Below are positions 9,827 to 19,021 of a stretch of 64,000 nucleotides of DNA, one piece after another. Below the pieces are notes generated by a model. It did not search any database, was not told the origin of the DNA, and was given only the letters and a program-made list of their open reading frames with translations. Every line of letters begins with the position of its first letter. Within the stretch, counting starts at the first letter, position 1. This stretch comes from Desulfobacterales bacterium (GTDB taxonomy: Bacteria > Desulfobacterota > Desulfobacteria > Desulfobacterales > Desulfobacteraceae), in contig JAKSAX010000320.1 in the NCBI GenBank assembly GCA_022361395.1, forward strand, positions 1 to 64,000, in the 5' to 3' direction. The position numbers and the translations under genes are program-made.

Positions 9827-11070
9827 TGGACTCTCCTTTGCTTGACGATTTCCATGAAGGCATCAATCCTTGTCTCTGCCTGGGATTGTGAAAAATTCCT
9901 GGGGTCCACCATATCTGCCTCCAGCATGAGCACGGGGATTCCCGCCTTTTCCCGGACAATATTCATGATGTCCATCTGCCCGAAGGAATAAGGTTTGCAG
10001 GACCTATTCGAGTGCATTACAAATCCGTCTACATCATAGAACCGGATCATGTCAAGGACCTGTTCAGCCATCTGATCTACCCCGATGTTCAGGTAAATGC
10101 GGGTATAGGCCTCTGCCATGGAGCCTAAAAAGTCGTCCGGATCTATATATTTAATGGCGGAACACCAGGCCGAGGTATAGGTATCTGCAACCAGGCAGGC
10201 ATTATGGTCTGAAAATTTATTGGACAGCCACTTCAGGCTGTACCACACCGGCAGGTTGTCCCAGAGCAGGCGGTATTTTTCTTCCGGTACAATGGATATA
10301 CCCTGTTTTACACGCGTTTCCATCTCAGCCAGAAGCCCGGTATAAAAGTCAACGGCAGTCCGGGTTCCCCTGAGGGTGACGATCAGGGCCAGAAAGAAAA
10401 AAGCGTCAAAGGCCGACATGGGTGAGGGCTTGTTGGCTGTGACATTCAACACCTTTTGCCAGAGGAGCTGGCCCTCCAGGGCAAGCCTGCCCACCTCCTT
10501 CATCCTGTCATAGTCAAAGGTCCGGCCTGTGTTTTTTTCAAGGAAGCGGATGTACTCTTTCATCTGCCGGTGCACGTAGCCGGCGATTTCTCTGGTATAG
10601 CCTGTGTGGCAGATAGGTGTGTCCAGGATAAACAGCGGCACGTTAAACAGTCTTGCCTGTACCTCGTACCATTTGAGAACCGTGCCGCAGATATTGTTGC
10701 AGCAGATAAGCATGTCAGGCCTGGGAAGGCCGCCAAGGGGGCCCCCTTTGACCACGGCACAGGAAATGTCAGCCCTTGCATAGGAGCAGAGATCCGTGCT
10801 GTACCCCATGTCCTCTGCCTTTGTGCAGAGGTCTTCCCCCATTTTCGAGGCGCCGATCATCGCACCGTGGTTCTCCGGGTACACCGGTATGATATCCATG
10901 GCGATCAGGGGCTCCACAGGCCCACCGGAGGTGATCCAGGCCACGGTTTTGTTGTTTTCCCCTGCGGTCAGGGCATCCATGTAATACCCGGTCATGATGT
11001 CCCGCATCTTTTTTGCGGATCGTATCTTTCTTGCCTCTTTGGCAGGATCTTTTTCTTTTTTGTCGTTCAT
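9823..11070 (-). CDS. 2-hydroxyacyl-CoA dehydratase family subunit (HgdB/BcrB-like)
   Basis: CSYARADISCAV, CNNICGTVLKWYE, HSNRSCKPYSFGQMDI motifs. Confidence 0.88.
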   Translation of the reverse strand: MNDKKEKDPAKEARKIRSAKKMRDIMTGYYMDALTAGENNKTVAWITSGGPVEPLIAMDIIPVYPENHGAMIGASKMGEDLCTKAEDMGYSTDLCSYARADISCAVVKGGPLGGLPRPDMLICCNNICGTVLKWYEVQARLFNVPLFILDTPICHTGYTREIAGYVHRQMKEYIRFLEKNTGRTFDYDRMKEVGRLALEGQLLWQKVLNVTANKPSPMSAFDAFFFLALIVTLRGTRTAVDFYTGLLAEMETRVKQGISIVPEEKYRLLWDNLPVWYSLKWLSNKFSDHNACLVADTYTSAWCSAIKYIDPDDFLGSMAEAYTRIYLNIGVDQMAEQVLDMIRFYDVDGFVMHSNRSCKPYSFGQMDIMNIVREKAGIPVLMLEADMVDPRNFSQSQAETRIDAFMEIVKQRRVQ

Positions 11071-11112
11071 AAGGACCTCTTAAGTTGGACCGCTTGACCC
11101 GAAATATCCGGG

Positions 11113-12228
11113 TTAAATCATGTGAATAAAGGTTTCAAGCCGGGTGGACATCTGGCCGCCGCTGTCCTGCTGATCATCCATTTCCAGGTGAAGGTGTTTG
11201 ATTCCCTCTTTGTCCAGAGAATCCTTAAGGTAAGGATAATCAAAGGCATGGGGATCACAGAATTTGAGCAGGGTGAAAATCACCCCGTCCGCCTCTTTCT
11301 CCTTTGCAAGCCTGACCAATGCCTCCCCCCGGACTGTATTGCCGCTGTGTTTGGCAGGGCAGACCACCCTGTCCGCGTATCTGGCGGTGAGTCCGTCCAT
11401 GGGCGCTCTGTCTTCGGGGATCGTTCCTTCAAACCAGCGCTGGCCGGAGCACAGGTCATCCCCGACAACCGCACCGCCTGAGTTCTCTATCAGGGTGTAG
11501 AGATCCGGCATATCGCAGACCGAGCCTGAGAGAATCACACGTTTGGGATTCACATCAGGCGGAGCAGCTGCTTCCAGAACGGTGACCAGGGCGGTCAGGC
11601 TCCTGTCCAGCTTTTCCCGGTCCATGATCATGGCCGCCTTGATGACGGTGAACAGGTCTTTGCCTGAGATAATGCCGGGAGACCTGCTTTTCAGAGTGTA
11701 GATCCGGGCAAGGGTTGCACGGATCCGGTTGAACAGGCGTATGGATGCGCCCAGGTCATCATCGGAAACAGGGGTTCCCGTATAGTTGCCAAGGTCTGAT
11801 CTGAATTTCTCAAGAATACTTGTCATGTAATCCCTGGCCGAGTCCGTGGTCAGTTTTGCCGGCATGATCACGTCGGCAAAAAAGGCCTGGTTCATGTTCA
11901 TGCGCCAGATGTCTGACAGACGCTGGATGGAATCGCAGGTGTGGGGAAACACCGTGCCGTCCAGGTAATCCAGGCGGCCGGCAAGCCCGTCTTCCAGAAT
12001 GCCGCGGACAAGGGAGCAGCAATAGGCCTGGAGGTGGTTTTCGGCAAGGTGAATGTCTGCCTTTGAGGAGAACAGCCGGACGGGATGGCAGCCGGCTGCG
12101 TAAATGAGTTCTTCCGGCGCATAGGAACAGAGGTAGCCGATGATCATTTTGCCGTCATTTTTTATGGTTGCCGCCATGGCTGCCGGGTCTTCCGCAGCCG
12201 TATAAAAGGGGGTTAACTCTGGTATCAT
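11113..12228 (-). CDS. 2-hydroxyacyl-CoA dehydratase family subunit (second)
   Basis: IGYLCSYAPEELIYAAGCHPVRLF; FTLLKFCDPHAFDYPYLKDSLDKEGI. Confidence 0.88.
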   Translation of the reverse strand: MIPELTPFYTAAEDPAAMAATIKNDGKMIIGYLCSYAPEELIYAAGCHPVRLFSSKADIHLAENHLQAYCCSLVRGILEDGLAGRLDYLDGTVFPHTCDSIQRLSDIWRMNMNQAFFADVIMPAKLTTDSARDYMTSILEKFRSDLGNYTGTPVSDDDLGASIRLFNRIRATLARIYTLKSRSPGIISGKDLFTVIKAAMIMDREKLDRSLTALVTVLEAAAPPDVNPKRVILSGSVCDMPDLYTLIENSGGAVVGDDLCSGQRWFEGTIPEDRAPMDGLTARYADRVVCPAKHSGNTVRGEALVRLAKEKEADGVIFTLLKFCDPHAFDYPYLKDSLDKEGIKHLHLEMDDQQDSGGQMSTRLETFIHMI

Positions 12229-12243
12229 GGATCGTCTCCTGTT

Positions 12244-13998
12244 TTAATTGCCGGTATATTCACCGGTCTTGCGTAACCTGTCCATCTCTTCATCTTCAAG
12301 AACCTTGAACGCCACCTTGCCCACCAGGGTGGTGGGAAGTTCGGTTCTGAACTCAATGCTTCTGGGACAGCTCCATTTGATCAGGTTTTTTCTGCAATGG
12401 GAAATAAGTTCCTTTTCCAGAACCGCATCATGGTCTTCCATCCCTTTTGCTTTAACCACAAAGGCCTTGCCCCTTTCCACCTGGTCCGGGTCCGGCACGC
12501 CGATGACGCAGGCCTCTTCAACTTTGGGGTGCTGGTATAAAAGCTCTTCCACCTGGGCCGGATAGACATTCATGCCTGATGATTTTATCATCCTTTTCTG
12601 GCGCAGCTTGAAGTAGAAAAACCCCTCCTGGTCCTGGTGGGCGATATCACCGGTGTGAAGCCAGGTCTTCCCGTCTGAATGAACCTTCAGGGTCTTATCA
12701 GTCTCTTCTTTCTGGTTGAGATACCCCTTCATCACGGCCGGGCCAGAGAGGCAGATTTCCCCGTCATCCCCCAGGGCTGCAGTTTTAACGGTATCGGGAA
12801 TTACGATTTTAGCATCCATATCCGGAAAGGGTACACCGATGCTGTGTTCCCGGTAAGACCCCATGGGCATTGCCATGACAGCGGTGACCGCCTCGGTAAG
12901 GCCGTAGCCTTCAAGGAGCTTGACATCCCCTCCCTGTTTTTGGACGATGGCTTCAAACTCTTCCTTTACAGTTCCCGGCAGGGTGTCAGCCCCGCAGAAG
13001 GCCGCCTTAAGGCAGGAGAGTTTTGCCTGTTGAAAATTCTTGTTTTTGCACAGGGCCGCATAAAGGGTGGGCACCCCGATAATAAAGGATGGTTTCTGGT
13101 TTCGTATGAGTTTGGCCACAATTTCAGGGGTGAACTGGGGCACAAGGATGCTTTTTGCACCACCCATGAAAGCGGCATTGATGCATACCCCAAGCCCGAA
13201 TCCGTGGAATATCGGCAGAATGGCCAGGATTGAATCTGTTTCATCCAGGTCGCCCCAGGATGCCACCATCATGCCCTCGGAAATAAAATTCATATTGGAA
13301 AGCAGGATACCCTTTGGCTTTCCCGTGGTGCCGCCTGAATAAAGGATGACAGCGGTGTCATCAGGATCTGTCTTTACCTTTGGCTGTTTTGGCCAGGGCC
13401 GGATCATGATGTCCTGCCAGAAAGAGACCTGGCTGTCTTCGGGTACGGCAGGGATTTTTCTCCCCTTGGTCAGCCAGAAGCCGAATCGTTTAGCCGGGGA
13501 GAGAAAATCACCGATTTTAGTGAGGATCAGCCTGTTGCACGGTGTCTTGTCCATAGCCCGCCTGAATTTTCCGTAGAAGGCATCCAGGGTCAGGGCCATC
13601 TTTGAACCGGACAAGGTCAGGTAAAATTCGATTTCCGCTTCCGTGGACAGGGGGTGGATCATGGATGCCACTGCCCCGAGTTTATTGGCGGCATAGAAAC
13701 AGATAATCCCCTGGGGAGAGGTGGGCATGGAAATGGTGATGGTGTCCCCCTTTTCCAGGCCCAGTCCGGCCAGGGCGTCGGCGCAGGTGTCGATAAGGTT
13801 TGAAAATTTTCTGTAAGTGCACTGGGTACCCATGAAATCCCAGGCAGTCTTGTCCGGTACCCGGTTCACCGACTGCATCACGGATTCATACATAGTGGCC
13901 CTGGGGTAGTCAAGGGAATGGGGAACTTCGGCGTAATAGTCCAGCCAGGGGCGGTTTTTCAGCATCTTTCCTCCTCTCTTAACAGGATAAACAAACAA
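12244..13998 (-). CDS. AMP-dependent acyl-CoA synthetase/ligase
   Basis: ILYSGGTTGKPKGILLS, GYGLTEA, TGDIAHQDQEGFFYFKLRQKRMIKSSGMNVYPAQVEE. Confidence 0.92.
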   Translation of the reverse strand: MFVYPVKRGGKMLKNRPWLDYYAEVPHSLDYPRATMYESVMQSVNRVPDKTAWDFMGTQCTYRKFSNLIDTCADALAGLGLEKGDTITISMPTSPQGIICFYAANKLGAVASMIHPLSTEAEIEFYLTLSGSKMALTLDAFYGKFRRAMDKTPCNRLILTKIGDFLSPAKRFGFWLTKGRKIPAVPEDSQVSFWQDIMIRPWPKQPKVKTDPDDTAVILYSGGTTGKPKGILLSNMNFISEGMMVASWGDLDETDSILAILPIFHGFGLGVCINAAFMGGAKSILVPQFTPEIVAKLIRNQKPSFIIGVPTLYAALCKNKNFQQAKLSCLKAAFCGADTLPGTVKEEFEAIVQKQGGDVKLLEGYGLTEAVTAVMAMPMGSYREHSIGVPFPDMDAKIVIPDTVKTAALGDDGEICLSGPAVMKGYLNQKEETDKTLKVHSDGKTWLHTGDIAHQDQEGFFYFKLRQKRMIKSSGMNVYPAQVEELLYQHPKVEEACVIGVPDPDQVERGKAFVVKAKGMEDHDAVLEKELISHCRKNLIKWSCPRSIEFRTELPTTLVGKVAFKVLEDEEMDRLRKTGEYTGN

Positions 13999-14114
13999 GA
14001 AAAAGTCTGGTGGTTTCTATATCGAACGGCGGTCGGCGTGTCAACCATTGCTTGTCGATTACCCCAATTTATGTTAAAAAAGTGTATCAATAATAAAATA
14101 TCTGACAGGAAATC

Positions 14115-14735
14115 ATGCAGAAAAAAGATACATTAAGCCGGTTAAAGGCTGAAGAACGGAAAATGCGGCAGCAGATCATCATTGATGCGGCCCGGGAGGT
14201 CTTTGGCCAGAAAACCTATGACAGGGCAAGCATGTCGGAGATCGCCAAGACCGCCGGTATTGCAAAATCCTCCATCTACACCTATTTCAACTCCCAGGAA
14301 GAACTCTACGCCCGGATCGCATACATGGATGCCATCGAGTTCATCAACGACTTGCAGGGCCGTATAGACCGGACACCTGAGGTTGCCCTGGAAACAAGCA
14401 TCTCATATTTTCTTGAGTACTATATCGCCCATACCGCCCAATGGCGGATGATCACCCATTTTGCCCTTCACGGTAACAAGGAGATGGAGGCGGTGGACCA
14501 GCTCAACGAGATCGGCAGGCGGCTCATGGATGTCTTTGAGGCGGTATTCAAGGCCCTGGGGGCTGCGGACAACTCACGGATTCTGGCCCACACCCTGTTC
14601 TCCTGCCTCTCCGGTATTCTCATTGCATTCAGAAACTATCCGGGCCGCAGTGAACAGGAGCGGATTGCCCATATGAAACGGATCGGCAGCATGGTGGAAT
14701 CCATGATCCTGGCCCTTATTGAGAGAAACGCCTGA
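14115..14735 (+). CDS. TetR-family transcriptional regulator
   Basis: N-terminal HTH IIDAAREVFGQKTYDRASMSEIAKTAGIAKSSIYTYFNSQEELY; divergent from acyl-CoA/dehydratase cluster. Confidence 0.92.
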   Translation: MQKKDTLSRLKAEERKMRQQIIIDAAREVFGQKTYDRASMSEIAKTAGIAKSSIYTYFNSQEELYARIAYMDAIEFINDLQGRIDRTPEVALETSISYFLEYYIAHTAQWRMITHFALHGNKEMEAVDQLNEIGRRLMDVFEAVFKALGAADNSRILAHTLFSCLSGILIAFRNYPGRSEQERIAHMKRIGSMVESMILALIERNA

Positions 14736-14736
14736 G

Positions 14737-15639
14737 TTAAGCGCTCCTCTCTCCGCCGATTATTTTTTCCGTAACGGTCATGAAGTCCTTTACCATGAAA
14801 GAGCACCATTTTTCCCTGTGCCGGATCATGAGAACAGGTAACTCCTGACCGTGCCGGTCCCAGTTAAGGACGATGAGTTCGCCCTCAACCAGCTCCTTTG
14901 CCACGGCCTTTTCCGGACAGATTGTCACTCCCACCCCTTTTTTCAAACAGGTTTTCAGGCTGGCAACACTTGAGAATTCAATTATTTTCGGCTGAATATC
15001 TCTTTTTTCGAGCGACCGCTCGATGGTCCGGCGATAACTTCAGTCAGTCTTCGGCAGGAGCAGGGTCTGCCCTGCAAGGTCCTGATAGGTGATATTTTTT
15101 TTACCTGTAAAATAATGGTTCCGGCCGGCAGTCATGACCAGTTCTTCCGTGCCCAGGATTTTGACGCTCATATCCCTGAATGTGACCGTCTCAAAAAGGA
15201 GAAATGCCAGGTCAATTTTACCGGCGTTGAGTTCCTCCTTAAGCCGGGTATCCGAGCAGTTCATGAATACCAGGCGGATCCACGGGTGCATACGATGGTA
15301 GGCCTCTATAATATCCGGCATATAAACCGATGCCAGGGTCTCAGGCACCCGGATAATCAGGGTGCCTCCGGCATCGGCACTGTCCCTGCCTGAGACTTCT
15401 GAGCGGATCTCCCTGGTCATTTCAGCCATTCGCCTGGCATAATCGTACAGGCTTTTTCCCGCCTCTGTGATGGTGATCTGCCGGCCGATCCGGTCAAACA
15501 ACCTCACCGACAACTCCTCTTCCAGAGCTTTGACCTGTGCGGATACGGAGGATTGTGCCATATGCAGGGCTTTGGCTGCCCGTGTAAAACTCTCCTGATC
15601 CGCCACTGCTTTGAATGTCTTGAGCTGGCGCAGTTCCAT
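14737..15639 (-). CDS. LysR-type regulator with in-frame TGA at codon ~200 (candidate selenoprotein; otherwise a nonsense-interrupted gene)
   Basis: MELRQLKTFKAVADQESFTRAAKALHMAQSSVSAQVKALEEEL...LLLPKTD-[TGA 15042-15040]-SYRRTIERSLEKRDIQPKIIEFSSVASLKTCLKKGVGVTICPEKAVAKEL...GGERSA*; both sides in the same frame with no other stop; total length typical for LTTRs. Confidence 0.8.
15008..15023 (-). promoter_or_regulatory. Candidate bacterial SECIS hairpin downstream of the in-frame TGA
   Basis: TCGAGC-GGTC-GCTCGA: perfect 6-bp stem with GGUC tetraloop; loop begins 22 nt after the TGA. Confidence 0.55.
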
Positions 15640-15726
15640 GTATTCTCTCCCCTGTCTGTCCTCCGGCCCCATCGGTCAGGGCGATACCCCCTATCGGAAT
15701 AAATCGTTGGACGTGATTGAAAATGA

Positions 15727-15743
15727 GGTTTAATCGTTAAACC
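15727..15743. promoter_or_regulatory. Candidate LysR operator (T-N11-A dyad)
   Basis: GGTTTAA-TCG-TTAAACC perfect inverted repeat in the intergenic region between divergent LysR and C_GCAxxG_C_C genes. Confidence 0.65.
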
Positions 15744-15773
15744 AGATAGTAACAATATTACAGGGAGGATGAA

Positions 15774-16214
15774 ATGGAAAAATTAAAAATTGACGCAGAC
15801 AAGATCAGTAACCGGGCCGGAGAGTATTTCGGAAACGGATTTCACTGTGCCGAAGCCGTTGCAAAATCGGTTATCAGCGGAATGGGCGGGGACGGCTCCT
15901 TAGCCACATCCCATGCCACGGCCTTTGGCGGCGGTTTCGGTAAAAGCCATGAAGAGGCCTGCGGTGCCCTGTCAGGGGCCTTGATTGTGATCGGCCATTA
16001 TTTCGGCCGCACCCACCCCGGCCCGGACTGGGACAAGCCGGCCGCTCTCGGGGCGGATATCAGGAATCTTTTTCTTGCACAATGGGGCACCACACATTGC
16101 CAAACCCTCTGTGACCGGTTTGGAAAAGAAAGCCAGATGGACTGCTGCAGGGACATTGTCAGGAGAGTGGCCAAAGATCTAACGCATTTATTGGAGGGGC
16201 AGGCAGGGGATTAG
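15774..16214 (+). CDS. C_GCAxxG_C_C family redox-active protein
   Basis: FHCAEAVAKSVI, EEACGALSGALIVIGHYFGR, THCQTLCDRFG, MDCCRDIVRRV: family cysteine pattern. Confidence 0.85.
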   Translation: MEKLKIDADKISNRAGEYFGNGFHCAEAVAKSVISGMGGDGSLATSHATAFGGGFGKSHEEACGALSGALIVIGHYFGRTHPGPDWDKPAALGADIRNLFLAQWGTTHCQTLCDRFGKESQMDCCRDIVRRVAKDLTHLLEGQAGD

Positions 16215-16292
16215 AATTTGACAAGGGGGTGGCCAGAGCATATGATCAGATAATATTCATCCAAGTTATCCTGATAAATAAACCAGGGGGAG

Positions 16293-16739
16293 ATGCGTAT
16301 GCCACTGCCCAATAAAAAAGGATGGCTGGCCATTGTTTTTATCCTGGTCTGCCTGGCCATACCTTTTTGTATCACATATTACGTATCCACAGACACCTTC
16401 AGGGCCAGATATGCCGGTTTACAGGGGCCATTACCTGAAGTCCCCGAAGGTGCATCTTTGGAAAAATCCAGAACCATGGGCGATCAGGTCCTGCTGGTGA
16501 GAGGGGAGCGGATCCGGCTCCACAACACCAGTCTTATTTATAGGGGAATCGAAAACGACGAGGTGATCCTGGATCTTTTCCTGGAGGAACTGGATCATGA
16601 CCATGCCTACCCCCAGAAGTTTTCAAGGGATATTCCTGAGGGAAAGGTGATCCGGTTCGGCGATGTGGCTTATACGGTGAAAGCAGTGAGTCAGCATACC
16701 CTGGTACTTAAAATTCACAAGACCATGGGAACGCAATAG
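16293..16739 (+). CDS. Membrane-anchored hypothetical protein
   Basis: Single N-terminal TM (GWLAIVFILVCLAIPFCITYYV), RBS cagggggagat; no family recognised. Confidence 0.65.
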   Translation: MRMPLPNKKGWLAIVFILVCLAIPFCITYYVSTDTFRARYAGLQGPLPEVPEGASLEKSRTMGDQVLLVRGERIRLHNTSLIYRGIENDEVILDLFLEELDHDHAYPQKFSRDIPEGKVIRFGDVAYTVKAVSQHTLVLKIHKTMGTQ

Positions 16740-16758
16740 GAAGTTCCGTGCGAATCAG

Positions 16759-16782
16759 GCTGCCCCGCGGATGCGGGGCAGC
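16759..16782. terminator. Hairpin between convergent genes (likely bidirectional terminator)
   Basis: GCTGCCCCGC-GGAT-GCGGGGCAGC. Confidence 0.7.
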
Positions 16783-16787
16783 TATAT

Positions 16788-17483
16788 TTATTTTTTCAAC
16801 AGTTTTTCAAGAAGATCAATCCGCTTCCGGTTATCCTCTCCGTTTCTGAACGAGATGACCAGGGGCTTGTCCTCAAGGCTTTTCTCCAGGGGTTCAACAT
16901 TGGAGATTCCCTCTTGACCGGCAAGGTACATCATGACGTTGGGATCGGTAAGGGCAACCTGGAAGCGGCCCCCGGATAATTTTTTTAATAATGATATTTC
17001 ATCCGCGCTTTTGTCCACATGTTTGGGATGGGATTTCATTGCCTCCTGGACACGCTTCGGGTATACGTAGGTCGAGATAATACCCACTTTATAATTCTCA
17101 AACAATTCCTGTACGGTATCAAAATCAACAGCGGCATCTTTTTGTTTGATATAGCCCAGTACGGACCAGTCAACCGGGGGAGAGGCGACAAAGCCGTCTG
17201 CCACCTCTTCAGGCCAGGCCGGGAAATATCCCACATACCCGGGCCTGCCGGCCAGGTACTGGGCCCGTTTCCAGGGGTAGAATTCCACCACCAGGGTAAT
17301 CCCCTGCTTTTCAAGCATCATGCGCAGTTTCTGGATGCTGTTTCCCTGGCTTGCCATTTCAGCTCCGGAATAGGGCTGCCAGTTCAGGGAGGTCAGTTTC
17401 CATGTCTCAGCAGATGCATGGCCGGTCCATACAAGTGAAACAGTCAAAAGGGTCGCCATTGCCAAACGTTTAATAGATATCAT
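16788..17483 (-). CDS. Periplasmic substrate-binding (SBP_bac_3-like) protein
   Basis: Signal peptide; ETWKLTSLNWQPYSGAEMASQGNSIQKLRMMLEKQGITLVVEFYPWKRA. Confidence 0.75.
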   Translation of the reverse strand: MISIKRLAMATLLTVSLVWTGHASAETWKLTSLNWQPYSGAEMASQGNSIQKLRMMLEKQGITLVVEFYPWKRAQYLAGRPGYVGYFPAWPEEVADGFVASPPVDWSVLGYIKQKDAAVDFDTVQELFENYKVGIISTYVYPKRVQEAMKSHPKHVDKSADEISLLKKLSGGRFQVALTDPNVMMYLAGQEGISNVEPLEKSLEDKPLVISFRNGEDNRKRIDLLEKLLKK

Positions 17484-17688
17484 AGGAACTCTCCTTTAGA
17501 TAAAAGTTCGGGGGTTACGATTTATCGTAAAAACTACTGGGTTGAACAATTGCTTGGGCTGATTTGGAGTCGGGTACTTATTAAATATAGCAGGTCTTTA
17601 AAATTTGTCAAACCGGGGGAAATCCGGCTGTGGTTTTTCCGGCAGGCTGCAAAAAAACGTATGCACGGCCGTTTGAATCTGTTAAATC

Positions 17689-18792
17689 TTGGGCATGTAC
17701 GACGTGATCATTATAGGGGCCGGGCCTGCCGGCACCGCAGCCGGGTTTGACCTGGTATCAGCCGGATATTCGGTGCTGCTGCTGGACAGGCGGAATTTTC
17801 CCAGGAAAAAAGCCTGTGCGGGCGGGATTACGCCCAAGGCCCTGGATCTGTTTGCCTATGATATCTCCGGCTTCATCGAACAGACCTGTTATGAGGTAAA
17901 GGTGCGGCGGCCGGGCGGGCGGTGCTTTACAGTGAAGGACAGCCGTCCCTTATGTTATATGACCCGGCGCCGGGACCTGGATATGTTCTCTTTGAACAAG
18001 GTGGTTGGCGCAGGGGGCAGGTTTCGAAAAACCGGCCCCATCAGCGCCGTTTCCCAGGAGGAGGATCATGTGGCGGTACATACGCCGGAAGGCCGTTTGG
18101 CTGCACGGTATATTATCGGGGCGGACGGGGCCAATTCCAGGGTCCGGCAGATGGCGGTCCGCCCCAGGACCCGGTATCACATCCGTAAATGCCCCGCCCT
18201 GGAGGCAGACGTCTATGTAAACAACGCCCAGGGCTTTAAGATGGAGTTTGATTTTTCACAGGGTATCCCCGGGTATTATTGGATATTTCCCAAAAAGGCT
18301 CATGTAAGTATCGGCATCTTTGCCGCTGACAGAAATGTACCCATGACTGCCCGGCACCTGGCTGACTATGCTGCCAGGCGGCTGGGCACGGATCGCCTCA
18401 GGAACATTAAAGGGTATCCCATCGGGGTCGACGGAAGGGGAACTTTTTCAGGCCGGAAGCCCGGCGCGGGAAGGGTGCTGCTTGCAGGGGATTCGGCCGG
18501 AGTTGCAGAGCCGATGCTGGGAGAGGGAATCTACTATGCACTTAAGTCGGGACAGCTGGCTGCCGCAGCCATAATCAGGGCGCTGGAAGGTGGCAGGCCG
18601 GCGCTGACATCCTATCATTATTCTATGGCCCGGGTTCGTCTGGACCTGGGGTTGTACTCCCTTGGGGCCGGTCTTTTATATCGCATACCAGGCCCCTGTC
18701 TCGGATTGGCGAAATTTAAGGGGGTTCACGGGCATTTTTCCAGGGGATATGCGGCCGGCCGCTCCCTTTCCGGGATTGTTTTCCCATTTTGA
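17689..18792 (+). CDS. Geranylgeranyl reductase family FAD-dependent oxidoreductase
   Basis: YDVIIIGAGPAGTAAGFDLVSAGYSVLLLDR, GADGANSRVRQ, LLAGDSAGVAEPMLGEGIYYAL. Confidence 0.88.
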   Translation: MGMYDVIIIGAGPAGTAAGFDLVSAGYSVLLLDRRNFPRKKACAGGITPKALDLFAYDISGFIEQTCYEVKVRRPGGRCFTVKDSRPLCYMTRRRDLDMFSLNKVVGAGGRFRKTGPISAVSQEEDHVAVHTPEGRLAARYIIGADGANSRVRQMAVRPRTRYHIRKCPALEADVYVNNAQGFKMEFDFSQGIPGYYWIFPKKAHVSIGIFAADRNVPMTARHLADYAARRLGTDRLRNIKGYPIGVDGRGTFSGRKPGAGRVLLAGDSAGVAEPMLGEGIYYALKSGQLAAAAIIRALEGGRPALTSYHYSMARVRLDLGLYSLGAGLLYRIPGPCLGLAKFKGVHGHFSRGYAAGRSLSGIVFPF

Positions 18793-19021
18793 TCCGTTCA
18801 CATCATGATCCCAGGCTGTACGCTGTCAGAATACCGGTTTGCTGAAACCGGACCTGAACCAAGGGGCATCAGCCGTCTGCGTTATCCTCCCCCGGGCCTG
18901 AAAAAGAGGGGGTCATTTTTTTCTTTTTTGAATTGTATCTCGAATTAAATTCTGCTATGCAGTTAAAAATTCTTATTTAACATCTGTTTACAAATGCACT
19001 AAATGGGGAAGAGGTTGAAAT

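Noticed and set aside
14737-14946. ORF track calls a separate 69-aa protein (MKKGVGVTICPEKAV...)
   Set aside because: It begins at a TTG internal to the LysR effector domain and is in frame with 15040..15672; it is the C-terminal part of the same LTTR, not an independent gene.
14898-15092. Plus-strand ORFs across the LysR read-through region
   Set aside because: No RBS or recognisable domain; antisense shadow of the LTTR coding sequence.
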